From Albifimbria verrucaria (lineage: Eukaryota; Ascomycota; Sordariomycetes; Hypocreales; Stachybotryaceae), in NCBI GenBank assembly GCA_020081605.1, contig JAHREC010000062.1, forward strand, positions 434,001 through 498,000: 64,000 bases of DNA, read 5' to 3'. Below, one piece after another: positions 1-11,045 of the stretch (position 1 is the first letter of the stretch; each line of letters begins with the position of its first letter). The position numbers were made by a program, and so were the translations under genes. The notes under the pieces are model-generated. The model made no database searches and was not told the DNA's origin. It worked only from the letters and a program-made list of their open reading frames with translations.

Positions 1-38
1 CATCTACCTCTTTCGGCCCTTGACTTGCCTTTCTCGAG

Positions 39-1189
39 ATGACACGACGTGATCGAGCTTGGTACTCGTACCCAGCTGGAGACACATCCTTCAACTTCTT
101 CGATACCGGCCAACATCGTCCGCTTAACCGGCCCTCGGACGCATACGCTCCGCTTAAGATGCGCGGAAACATTGAGATAGAACTGCGCGAGTCATGGCAG
201 GCGCTTCAATCCGCACGTCTCGTCTCCCGCGATGGAGGCGCCCAGCAGAACATCGTGGGACCCTGCAACTTGCTGGGTCAAAGCTCCATCGTCTTCAACG
301 CGACCAGCCAGTCTGCATATCTCCACGCGCATCGCGTCGCCAAGTCGCAGGCAGGCACAGATTCCAACGAAGTCGTTGGTGTCCTTCTCTCTGTCGATCG
401 CTTTCGACTCGCTAGAAATCCCAACCCATGCACTTTGAGCTACCTGGCTCCGGACTCCAGCTTGGTAAACCTTCGCTTCCTTCACCCTCCACGGCAGGCA
501 GGCTGTACTCAAAGCATCGACGGCGATGCCCTCGTCAAAACGGCGACGACAATGCAAATGGAGATTGTGAGGCGTTCGGAGATGTTTATACAAGTGAAGA
601 ACGCGACGAAGATTCTGATCCTACTCCCAGCTCGGTATTCGTTCCGCCTCGACCATCAGGTCAGCTTACAAGATCCATTTCGTTTTCTTTTACTAATTTT
701 CGCTCAGTTGCCTCGTTTGTGCCACCACCACCACTTGTCCCTTGCCCAGTCGTCGATACTCTAACCAGTACCATTCAACCTCGATCACAGTCAACCACTA
801 CTTCCTCGTTTGGTTTGCTAGACAAGCCCAATCTACAGCCTCGTCAAAATTTCCAATTGAGAAAAGAGCAAGGGATTGGGCTTTTCGGTCAGTCGGACCA
901 AAATCAGTGCAGCCCGCTCCAGATTGACCTCACGAAAGATACTCCCACCTCAGCCTCAACAATCGCCAGAGACTCGCCACAGAACCCGTACGCACCTTCA
1001 GGTGCAGCGCAAGGACTGGGGCATGATACTTTATTCGATGAAATCTGGCGCACTCCTACCACAAGCTTGAAACGCTCAGCGCCGGTGGATGATGAACAAG
1101 GTCGAAAACGCCAGCGATCTGACACCATTGACGCTTCCGACTCGCTTTATTCTGCCGAGTCTCCTCTGAGTAGTCATCTTCAGTGTTAA
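39..1189 (+). CDS. Unrecognised basic protein with a nuclear-localisation-like tail
   Basis: I do not recognise the family. The first part reads in one frame from the ATG at 39, and the second part reads in another frame to the stop at 1189. One extra G in the GG at 464-465 would join them through a residue run reading SSLGKPSLPSPS. A good intron (donor GTCAGC, branch TACTAAT, acceptor CTCAG) lies at 660-707 and keeps frame. The protein is low in hydrophobic segments and rich in Ser, Pro, Asp and Gln. It has an acidic patch (EERDEDSD) and ends with KRSAP followed by GRKRQRSD, which looks like a bipartite nuclear localisation signal. Nuclear location is inference. The gene starts close to the window edge, so an upstream exon cannot be excluded. 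Confidence 0.5.
660..707 (+). other. Intron of the first gene
   Basis: This is a 48-bp intron with donor GTCAGC, a textbook TACTAAT branch and acceptor CGCTCAG. Its length is a multiple of three, so the frame reads through it. Confidence 0.6.
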
Positions 1190-1600
1190 TTCCAACACAG
1201 AAAATCGTGCAAGTAATTTGTGAAGTTTTGTTTGACCATGGTCAGACTTTGAGGCATAATAAGGCGTGTCAATCAAGCACCTCAGACCATTGTGTGCAGG
1301 ATACGCTTGCGACTTGAGTCCATTGACATAAGGCGACAGTTTTATGGCAATGGCCAGGCGAGGTACTCGGACTCTAGATACCAGACGTTATCATGGGTGG
1401 GATGGTTGGCGAATTTTGTCCACGACGACAAGATTATCCGTCACACAATACAGGGCATTTCCAGCATCAGACATACACCGCGGTCATAGTGGGACATTTG
1501 CTGTTTTCTTTGTAACACCATTGCTTGGGGTAAAGTTGGAGAACGCTTTCGTGTAGAATAAATGTATGTACAATAAGTTCTTGATTCACGACTGGTGCCC
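1190..1600. other. Convergent intergenic region
   Basis: This stretch lies between two genes that point towards each other and should hold both 3' untranslated regions. Only short unconvincing open frames occur, and I see no structured element. Confidence 0.5.
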
Positions 1601-2130
1601 TCACATGCCGTCCCTGAGCATAGCATCCACCATCTGCACGTGGCGGTTTGCATTGGTCTCGCTCCATTCATTGTCATAGTTGAGTCCGTATGGCCAAAAA
1701 TGTCCACCGCCGCAGTTGATGCGCGCATTCTGTCCGTCGAAAGAACGGAGCAGGGCTGTGGCCTGGGGCCAGTTGTTGGCAGCGCAACGGTTGTTGAAGG
1801 CAGCCGTCTGCCCAACGCCCAGCGTGTGTGAGATCTCGTGCATCGCTGTACGTTCCGTCATGTACGAGCGGTTCGAGCCAAAACGCAAGTCTCCGTTGTA
1901 GCTGGCTTCGGCCGTAGGTACGCCGGGCGCGTAGTAGACGCGGATCGTCTTGTTGGCACCGGTGAATCGGTGGTATCGGCTCACGGCAGCTCGCATGGCA
2001 TTCTCGATGCGTCCGTAGGCATCCGCCTGGTCCGCCGTGGGGTTGGACACCTTTGCAGCGACCAGGTCAGGGTTCCTGATGCGACTGAAGCGCAGGCGAG
2101 GATCGAAGTGACAAGGCTAGCGATATGCAT
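1601..2130 (-). CDS. Small secreted zinc metalloprotease-like protein (HExxH)
   Basis: A secreted protein of about 175 residues. The start chosen at 2130 gives a signal peptide (MHIASLVTSILACASVASG). The frame then breaks at the CC of 2075-2076; one more base gives SGNPDLVAAK running straight into the long downstream frame. The active-site motif HEISHTLGVGQ fits a HExxHxxGxxQ metallopeptidase, with His-Glu-His as likely zinc ligands. Two cysteines (NNRC, INCGG) could form a disulfide. It has no intron. A TATA-like element at 2258-2266 sits about 130 bp upstream of this ATG; the upstream ATG at 2235 also begins a hydrophobic stretch but lies too near that element. The substrate is unknown. Similar small secreted HExxH proteins exist in bacteria, which raises but does not prove horizontal transfer. 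Confidence 0.7.
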
Positions 2131-3486
2131 CTTGAATAAGTTGCTAGTATTGGCGATCCTGAATTCTAGGCTTGATGCTATGCTGCAAGTGACGAGACAA
2201 CAGTGGATGGCGAGCACAACAGGAATGATCTTCATCTGACCGTGCGCATATCTACGGCTTATATACTTGCCTGGCTATTAATCTACTATTGCTGCTTTTG
2301 TCAGTGGGTTTCCTTGCTGGGGTATACTGAGCAAACGTTTCAACCATATTAGCTATGCTTCGGTGCTATCTCGTCGATGGGTGTACTCGCTTATGAACTG
2401 CCGACGTCCTTGGAAGCTTCTTGGCATTAAGAGTGGACATATACAATACCAATGCCGTGCATAGAGGGTCCACGACAACCAATTGCACATAGCCTTGAGC
2501 GGATGCCTTTCTGCTTCTGGAGCTGACCATGGGGATGCGGACGACAAACCTCCGATAGTGCCAGGTGGGGAGCTCCCCAGGAGACAGAGGCACCAGCAAA
2601 CTTGAACTGCCTAAAACACACTTAGACCGATAGGTAATTGTCGAGTATATAATGCTGTGCTTGGCTCGACTGGATTCATTGGAGGAACCAGAATGCCTTG
2701 GGCCTGATCGGCCCCTGGAGCGCATGCCTAACATGGACAAGTGTGGGCAATGCGACAGGGAGAGCTTGTCGGGGAAAAAGTGATTGGGGCGCCAATTTTA
2801 ATATACCCGTAGCATGAATTGGAGTCGTTTTATAAGACCACGCCGGCCCCTGGAGGAGTGTTGGCTATTCACATTTCTCCTTGGTGGATAACTGCCAAGT
2901 GTATCAGCAGGCACTGGGCGATCGCCATCTCGCACAATCTGCGATAATGTTACAGCGACGATTAGTGAATGGTTGATGAAGGCAAAAAGAAAAGGAAGAT
3001 ATTCGTAAAGGAAAAAAATCAATAAATAAAATAATCAAATATACGTATAAATTTAAATACAAATAAACCCAAAATCGAGTGCTGTGTTTCTTTACATGTT
3101 GCCCATATGCAGCCACAGGTGTGTTGACAAAGATCTCGTCTGTTTGAGAATACCGGAATCCTATCCATGGTATTTCGCTTTATCGCCAAATGAAGGACGA
3201 GAACCCCACATAGGACTCCTCCAAGAACTTACTCGCATGATATAGCTTGAACGTAAAAAGGACCTTTGATCTCTTTTTTACTAATAATGCCATCGACTAT
3301 ACTTGATGGCTTTTCTCTCACTACATCAGACATTGTCAATATTCTCGCCTTTTCTGCGAAAAGTTGGGACAATCCTGGCCACACTTGGTCAACTAATGAG
3401 CCTCGCTGTTAATCTCGAGATGTTTTACTCTTCGTTAAATGTTTCAAGATGGTCATCCAGCACCAGCTGGCGTTCAATTATCTACC
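2131..3486. other. Intergenic region with an AT-rich block
   Basis: It holds the upstream region of the metalloprotease and the 3' flank of the beta-helix glycosidase gene. About 2980-3075 is strongly A/T-rich with runs of AAAATAA type. I see no gene, and the short open frames have no recognisable composition. Confidence 0.5.
2258..2266 (-). promoter_or_regulatory. TATA-like element of the metalloprotease gene
   Basis: On the minus strand the sequence reads GTATATAAG, about 130 bp before the chosen ATG. It supports the start at 2130 rather than 2235. Confidence 0.4.
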
Positions 3487-5931
3487 TCAAACACATTGAG
3501 AATACCAGGTATTCGAGAATTTACATGTACCCTGGCTACAGCACTGGGGCCCGTTCCAGCCTTGTCCACCACACTGTCCCCAGAGACTAGCACACGATGG
3601 ACTAGGAGCAGTACTTGTTGAGCTTGGTGCTGACTGTGTGCTCGACGGTATGCCAGTGCCTGGATCGCCGCCACCGGGAGGCTGGCCAGATGGGGAGTGG
3701 CGTTCACGCCGTTGAGGGTCACGGTGGCGCCGGTGCGCGAGTTCGTGTATTGAGCCTGCGCGGAGAAGCTTGGGCACTGACCATTGCTGACTTGGTAGGT
3801 TGCTTTTGTCCAAGTATCGCCATTTACGCGGGTGGGAACGGTGTTGGGTGAGAGACTGGCACCATTTGCCGTGGCACTGAGACGAACATTTGTCAGAGGC
3901 AAGTCGTCAAAATTCCACAATGTCAGTGTTAATGTTCCTCCGCTACAGCTGATTCCTAAAAAGCCGTCGGCAAGGTTGGTCGGGTTCGAAACACGTTTAC
4001 CTGTTCGCTTGCCTGGCGTCACTCCAGCGCGATATGCGGCACGTTGACCAAGAGCAGAGGTTTGCGCAACTGTTTGTGCAGGGTAATTGCGATCACGTCC
4101 GCTGCCATTCTTATACCAATTGTCTATGTAACTGTTGTTTGCCGTATTGACTCCATTGACGGCAGACCATATGCCATTCGACAGGAGTACATTACGTTGG
4201 ATGCTGTACGAGTTGGACCCTTCGTCAGTGTACATGCCGAAACCACTCGAGTCAAAAGCGTAGTTCTCATTGACCTGAGTTGAAGGAGACTTGCTAAGTG
4301 TGTACAAAGCACCAAGGTCCGTGTGCGACAGCCCATACTGATGGAGCAAATTGGCTTCGATGAGATTGTTCTGCGACACTGTCGGAGTGCTGTATTTGGG
4401 CTGGAAGTTGTAGAGCCCACGCTTCTCATACTCTGAACTGCCACCAGCATCGTTTGAGCCCCAGCCGTACCCGTGGCAAATACCAGAGTATGGCACCTGG
4501 TACACGTCATTGTGCGAAATTGTTGAGTACTGCAGATAAGTTGTCAAGATTGACACGCAGGAGCTGAATAACGCGGAGACGTTTGTGAAGACGTTGTTGG
4601 AGATTACAATCTGCGAGTTGATCATGGTGGGCCTATCTGGATGATGCGCAGGAGCCTGGACGCCGCCTCCGGTGATGGAGTTGCCCATGACCTGCGTAAA
4701 GTAGCCTTCGGTAACGGAGACGTTCTTGGCTCCTAAACCGACGCCCGTAATGTGCGCGTTGTTATCGTTGCCAATGCCAACGCCGCCGCCTCCAAGCTGG
4801 GTATAGCTACCACCTGTGAAGGCAATGTTTCTAGCGGCGCTGATCTGAATGGCCGAGGGCATCTGGTACCATTTTGGTCTTGAGGCTTCGAACTGAGGGT
4901 ATGTTACGTCTTCACCAATGTAGGCTCCAGTTTGCTGGTCAACGTAGCCGGACTTGGCAGGTCGCATCCATGTTGTATGAGCCTATCAAATAGTCAGATC
5001 TTGTTTCCATTTCTCAAAGCATCCTGAATTGTCATCCAACTTACATAGTTGAGTCCTGAAAAGGTGATATCGTGGGCAGGATCATCGTAAGTACCAGAAA
5101 CCGCAATAAGACATTCCTGTACTCCTAGATATGTATCTATGATGCCCATATTCTCTCCATTCAATGGCTTGTAATACACTCGGCCCGCATTGGAGTCCAA
5201 GAAGAATTGACCGCCTTCACTTAGCAGAGCAAGGGCGTTTTGCACCCACACGCCGAAGTCGGCGTTGTTGTTATTGACAGTATCGTATCCAATTATGTTG
5301 TTTCGCCAACTGTTCTGAACCATGACTAGCTGTCTGTTTCCAACAGATTGGATTGGTGCATACCGATCGGTAAAGGAGTTGATGAAACGAATTTCGGCAC
5401 CCCCAATGCCAGCGGTAGTCTGCAACCAATCATATTGGCCATTCGTCCAGCTCATTCCAGTTTGGCTGTATGTAAAGTCTTTTCGATTGGCGATTTTTCT
5501 ACGAGCATAGTTTGACGCTTTACCTCCTACGTAGAGGTTGCGAGACTTGGTGCCAACAGGAACAGAAGCTGAGTAGATACCATTGTTGCCCTGAGTCCAC
5601 CCCGTTACCTTGATTCCGCCAGAGATAGTAGCATTAGATCCATCTGCCTTCCAATATACTGTGCGGCCGTTCTTTCCAGAGTCAGCAGACGTTAGGATAA
5701 GTGGTGCAGTAAGAGGATAAACTCCATCGGCAATGTGGACAACAACATCTTCAGCCACCGTGCCCCCACTAAACTCCGGACTGCTTGCTGCGCCTTGCTC
5801 AGAGTTTTGAAAGGGCTTCCAGATGTTCCATCATTGCCATCGGAGCCAGTTGATGAAACATAGATCTCTGCAGCTGAGGCAACGGCACGCAGCACGCCTG
5901 GTAAGACACCTAATAGAAAAGCTGCTCTCAT
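3487..5931 (-). CDS. Secreted right-handed beta-helix glycoside hydrolase (GH141-like) with C-terminal CBM1
   Basis: The protein begins with a signal peptide ([20 protein letters not shown]), then the N-terminal strand typical of beta-helix glycosidases ([13 protein letters not shown]), a long parallel beta-helix, a Ser/Thr/Pro linker and a cellulose-binding CBM1 ([13 protein letters not shown] ending WYSQCV). The overall pattern resembles GH141 (fucosidase/xylanase-type), so a plant cell wall glycan is the likely substrate; the family call is moderate and the exact substrate unknown. One clear intron lies at 4983-5044 (GTAAGT...TAG). Two frame breaks occur. One is at the C-run 5763-5767, between AVRSLVGG and TVAEDVVVH. 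The other is at the G-run 3676-3678, which otherwise cuts off the linker and CBM1. The gene stands alone with a 2.2-kb upstream region. Confidence 0.75.
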
Positions 5932-8158
5932 ACTGTCGTTGTAGACTGGTCCCAGTGTCTTATTGATCAAAGAGCCAGTCGAAACAGGTCCAAGCTTGTT
6001 GTTCTCTCAATCATATCAATGGAACTTATACCCTCGAGTTCTTGCTAAACATAATGGTAATCGACAGTCCCCCTCATTGGGGATCATCAAAAGCACCAAT
6101 CACGATTATAACCGTAGGAAAACCTCCACAAACAACCGGGGATTTAGCACCGACATATCTACCTCATCCGACTCCGCGTGTAAAACAACGGGTTTTAACG
6201 GCGTGTTTGGACATATCGACCAGCGGGGTTGATTATGCTTGGCGGGAATACTCCTGCACATCAGGTAACTGAGCCTTATTAGGCACGGTTGAAAGGTAGC
6301 AATCGTCGCTCGATGGAGTCCGGGTAATTGAGTAAATAAACGTAAGGCGCTGGTACGACTGTAAGTTGAGCAATTTTCGATGCGAATACAGGCTAGGCAC
6401 AATTTGTATGAAAAGCACTTATAATGACTCCAACGATTGTTTGTACAGCCATCTGACTCTATTATATCGTACGTGTCACAGATGCTTGGAATCGAATCCT
6501 TACTCAACAGCGGATGCAACGAATGCTAAGGCCGGGATACGTTCTGTGCTTGCTCTGAACTTTGTTAATTTGCATGCTACCTTGGTCGGCTCTGGCAAGC
6601 TAAAATAGAGAAGCTTGCCAGACGTGAGCCTGTCTAGATCAAAAATCAGTATTTATTCGGGAGCATAGCTCCGTAGGTAACCATTTGTTTGTTCAGGTCT
6701 TCCTATCATCTTTTCCTCATAGATCATAGGGTTACCTGCATGGTATGCAGGCGGTTAACATACAGCCCTGCTATGTTCTTCAGGTTATTTGCCGACTTAC
6801 CTGACGGTTATTAAACGACCTTGATGTGCCGTATCCGGTGTTTGACACGCAGAATTTATTCAGGAGGGAGCAATAGCCACCCCTCAGGGTTCATAGAGCT
6901 CAAGACATGAAAAAGATATCTTTATCTGCACAGTTATGGTTAAGATGTGCATCGTTCAGTGTTGCCTGGTGCATGCCTAAGGTCAAATATTCAGACTTTG
7001 CTGTCGAATTTCCAGCACAGGTCATCCAGGGATGCAATCGAAAGAGCTATCCCGCAAGTTCCTGTGAAACCCAGTAAGGTGCCATGCATCGCAAAGCAGG
7101 AGCACATTACGATAATTATGTCTCTCGTTTAGAATCCCAGTCATACACTTGGATGAACCGGAAATAGAACCTCTTGGTTATGCAATAACAGTTTAAGACT
7201 CTCAAAGCTTATCACCAAGAAGACGTTGCAAACTCATTGGGTTGCATTGACCAACTCGAAGAGAGCGTCAACTCGGCAAATGTATCAGTTTGGTTATAAC
7301 CAGCGTAATTTCATATCTACATTACTACGAATCGAGGCGCTCAGTCGAATCCCGTGGTTCATATTCTACCTCGCTTTTATGGTTGATCTGAAACACTCGT
7401 TTCTTCAAAGTCATATCACCGAAGCAGAGCTAACTCTTGGCAAATACAGAGGGGCATGATACAAGATGTTTGTCGGTGCCAGCAAGTCAACTGTAAACCC
7501 TTATTAGTTGCTTAACCCTATAGTAGTTATGGTATAGTGCGTAATCGATTGGCTCAAAAGGCTTCGACGATATTCCTTGGGCATTACCACGGACTGCATC
7601 GGCCGATGCTAGAGACCGTGGCGACAGCTGCAGGAAAATGCTTTAATTATATTTTCGTCACAATGACGTTGTTGGAACCACGGTCTAGTTAGCAGTACAA
7701 CAGCAAAGAATAAATGAAGTAGGATTCATATGATGTCATGTCCGGCTTTGAATATGTGCTTCCCTTCATTCACGCTTCAGAGCGCTAACCTAAGACCTCT
7801 ATCATGAGTGGCAACGGGGAAAGGTATCTTTGCTAAATAGCCAATGAACCCATTTGTAGTGTTATTCCCAAGTCCATTAATTGATGGAAAACGGTTGCCG
7901 GTCTTACCGTTGCCCAACCCTGGTAACCCGTTTTTTTCACGAATATATATAAATGGTTTCGTCATCGAAGCATGCAATGTCTCTATAAGCGTCATACACA
8001 AGTAGAAACATCGCATTATGGTGCATACATACAGATGCTATTAAAGAACGGTATTCTCTTTCCGATTACCTGGTAACAGCTACGGTTAAAAGTCCAATCG
8101 GCTTAGTGTTTCCTCATCACCGCGACTATCTGGTCTACACTAGCAGCAACACCACACA
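5932..8158. other. Long intergenic region (divergent promoters)
   Basis: About 2.2 kb lies between the divergent beta-helix glycosidase and aldo-keto reductase genes. No convincing gene is visible; the longest open frame (minus strand, 6106-6519) has no family features. Two SYGGRG matches, CCGGGG at 6136-6141 and GCGGGG at 6223-6228, fit CreA/Cre1 sites about 200-300 bp upstream of the glycosidase start. Small inverted repeats occur at 6675-6751. Confidence 0.5.
6675..6751. repeat. Small inverted repeats / hairpin
   Basis: AGGTAACC (6675-6682) is mirrored by GGTTACCT (6730-6737). It is directly followed by a perfect hairpin with arms CCTGCAT and ATGCAGG and loop GGT at 6735-6751. The function is unknown. 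Confidence 0.4.
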
Positions 8159-9263
8159 ATGGACAAGATTCTACAGACCGGGCTCTCGGCCGGCATGTCC
8201 GCAACGGCTGGCTTTCATAGCAACAAGCCTACACGGGTGCCCGAAGAGCTAAACGGAAAGAATATCAAGGATGCGTCATTTTGTCCCGACGCCAAAGCTC
8301 GAGTATCGTTTCCCACCAGCAAGGGCAATCCAGTTGAGGCGTCATATGTGTGCATTGGGGCATGGCCTTGGGGAGACGTGGGTACCTGGAGTTACAGCGA
8401 TGAGGAAATTCCAGCTATCCGTGAAGCCTGGAAAATGCTTTATGAGGCAGGAATCAATTTTATTGACACGGCTGAAGCATATGGAAATGGCAAATCAGAA
8501 AAATTGGTTGGCGAAATGGTTGCCGGTCTCCTCGCGATTCCTACGTTATCCAGACCAAGTATTTCGGAGCACCATTTCAAGCATCAAACTATATTCACCC
8601 AGTGGACGCCCCTGTTCGAGCCCTTCGAGGGTGTCTAGAGCGGTTAGGTCTTGAATATGTCGATATCTATCTAGTTCACGGACCTATCCATCCACAAAGC
8701 ATCGCAACTCTAGCCCGAGGTATAGCGAAGTGTGTGGAGGAAGGCCTTACGCGGACTGTCGGGGTAGCCAATTACGACCCTGATGATGTTGAGAAAATGA
8801 GCGAAGAATTGGCCAAGCACGGTGTCAAGTTGGCCACTAATCAGTGCGAGTTTAACTTGTTGAGACGATACCCAGAAGTTCACGGAAACATAGCTACGTG
8901 TGAGAAGAAGGGCATGATTTTTCAAGGATATTCCTCGCTTGCGCAGGGTAAACTCACTGGCAAGTACACCGTTGACAACCCACCGCCCAAGGCATACAAA
9001 TTCAGCAACTACAAGATGGAAGATATCGAACCTACCCTCGAGGTCCTGCGCCGCATTGCGAGTGCCAGGGGCAAGAGTATTGCTGCTGTTGCGCTCAATT
9101 ACACCATCAGCAAGGGGTCTTGCCTGTTGTTGGGATTCGCAAGCCTGAACAAGCCAGGGATGCGATTGAAGCTCTTGGCTGGCGGTTGAGCGAGCAAGAT
9201 ATGATTGAACTGGATAAAGTCAGTATGGAAGGTCAAAAGACTGTGCTCTGGCAGCAGGGCTGA
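8159..9263 (+). CDS. Aldo-keto reductase
   Basis: An NAD(P)H-dependent aldo-keto reductase of about 365 residues and no intron. The catalytic tetrad can be seen once the frames are joined: Asp and Tyr in NFIDTAEAYG, Lys in VIQTKYFG and His in YLVHGP. The frame breaks twice. The first break is at the CC of 8530-8531, after EMVAGL; the Lys-bearing segment then continues in another frame. The second is at the G-run 9114-9117, after NYTISKG; the C-terminal part VLPVVGIRK continues in another frame to the stop at 9261-9263. Both breaks are repaired by one added base. The N-terminal extension before the barrel resembles fungal aldo-keto reductases of the aryl-alcohol/pyridoxal type. The substrate cannot be told. 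Confidence 0.8.
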
Positions 9264-10876
9264 GAGCTCGAGCCTACGACATTTTGCTACGCTCTTGACG
9301 CCTACCCTGGACATTTTGAGGTTTTAGCCTGGAGTTCTCATGACTTGATTCATATTTCGATATTGAGGACTATGCAATCATTTAACCGTGTCCTTGTGAT
9401 AACTTGGCTACAAACTTGTCTTCCTTTATCTACGTGCCAGTGTATAGTGGATGTGAATTTGTCTGTTCTAGTCGTCACGGCCCACATATCCACCGCGATC
9501 ATGACCCTCATTCTGGTGCGTAAAGCTGACGAAGAGCGTCATCATTCGTATTTAGAACAAGTCACCCATCAGGCTCCTTTCCAATATGTTCCACACACTT
9601 GTTTTAGTATTGATCAACATGTTTCTGCCACTGGACCCAGCGCTGAAACAGCTAAGCAGACAAGGCGAAAAGGCCGACAAATACAAGAAGCTTCAAGTCA
9701 TCGAAGCTCCCGCTATCGATAAATCGCCAATCAATAGCTTCTGTTTAAAAATTATAGCCTATGAGCGAAGGCTATTTTTGGTGCCATCGTAATTTCTGGG
9801 ACACGCCTTGTTCTTGGACTGAGATGCTTATCACACATGACAGGCAAGGTATCGCAGACAAGCCATTCGGCTGGGTACGGGACGATCTCCAGAATCAACA
9901 TGGGACGACGTGCCCGCTTTTTCTGTCCCTAGTCGAAAGTCCTAGCACGAATTGTTCAAAGCGCAGGGGTGGCCGCTGCTCGGACCCATAAACCAATCAA
10001 GGCCCAGACAGGGGATGGGCTTGCCAGCGATCTAGCCCCAGGCCGTTGGTCGAAATCAGACAGCTCGTGTTCTAATCAAACCAGGTGGACAAGGGTCACC
10101 AAGTCAGCAAGCACAATGGCAGTGTTGGATGACTCCGGAGTGTCTCGGAGGAGTTGGCCATGGGGAGGGGCCGTCACGCAGATGCAGTCTTGGGACAGGA
10201 CGGCTAAATGCATCCCTGCTTTGATGTGTAAAGCTCGCCATTGCTGCGTCATTTTCAAAGTCACTGCTTGCTCCTCAATCACAAGGAATTTCAGGGCATG
10301 TTAAATAACGGCCAGCAAGGTCAGGTAAGTTGAGAGGCTGAGCGCCACTAGCAAAGGCAAATCAGCGCTCGAGCGTCGTATACGGGGCCAGGGGCTGAGA
10401 GGGAAAAAATTTAACAAATAATGTACGATGCTAGCCCTGTTAGCTAATGCCTTTCGGGATGGTACAGGTATGGACAGACAGACAAGAGGGGAAAGATGCC
10501 AGGTTGAGGTTCATGCGAGAGTCGAGATGGCCCCCATCACCACTATGCCAATTGCAGCCAGCATGGCAGGCCAACCCAGCATCGAGACGGCTATAGCCTT
10601 TGCGCTTTGCATCACCTCCCTGCGTGGTCATTCCTGGCCAACGGAGCACATTATGTCTCATTGAGACCAGACTTATGGTTAGTCCTTGCAGGATGCCACA
10701 CAAGCTTTTCAGCATGATCAGAGCTAAGACGGTCCAGGCCAATAGCCCACGCCCCTTGCTGCATGGAAGTGGCTTGGCGCTGACCCCCTGTACGGTGCTA
10801 CATGCTCCGTGGGTTGGTTTTGTATGTCCCTTCTGTGTAATTAGCTCCCAAGTGAACCATCAGGGCCTTGTTGGGA

Positions 10877-10898
10877 GGCGGCGGCGGCGGCAGCGGCG
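10877..10898 (+). repeat. GGC trinucleotide repeat
   Basis: Five GGC units run from 10877 to 10891, followed by AGC and GGC. The repeat lies about 150 bp upstream of the glycosyltransferase start, probably in the 5' leader. Confidence 0.6.
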
Positions 10899-10971
10899 AC
10901 CCTATTGTGCCGTGACCCGCGCACCTTTATGGGTGTCTCTCGCTCTCTTCTTGATATTTAGACCTGCAACT

Positions 10972-10985
10972 CATGATCGATCATG
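10972..10985. repeat. 14-bp perfect palindrome
   Basis: CATGATCGATCATG at 10972-10985 is perfectly self-complementary and sits about 60 bp before the ATG at 11046. It could be a dimer-binding site in the leader; this is unproven. Confidence 0.4.
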
Positions 10986-11045
10986 GTATAGTTCGCCTTG
11001 TTATACTACCTGTGTTTGCTTGAACCCGACAATCACGCCGCCATC

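Larger units (their letters stand above)
9264..11045. other. Intergenic region, promoter of the GT32 gene
   Basis: About 1.8 kb contains only short, unconvincing open frames. Near the 3' end it holds a GGC trinucleotide run and a 14-bp palindrome, both within 170 bp of the glycosyltransferase ATG. Confidence 0.5.

Noticed and set aside
6480..6500. tRNA-like T-loop string (ATCGAATCC)
   Set aside because: The flanking bases do not form the T-arm stem, and no acceptor or anticodon arm was found.
6106..6519. 137-codon open frame on the minus strand
   Set aside because: Composition looks random, there is no family feature, and no splice signals link it to other coding sequence.
8159..9263. Aldo-keto reductase and other broken genes as pseudogenes
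   Set aside because: Each break is a one-base change in a run, with conserved motifs continuing at once in the next frame and no stop clusters; sequence error fits better.
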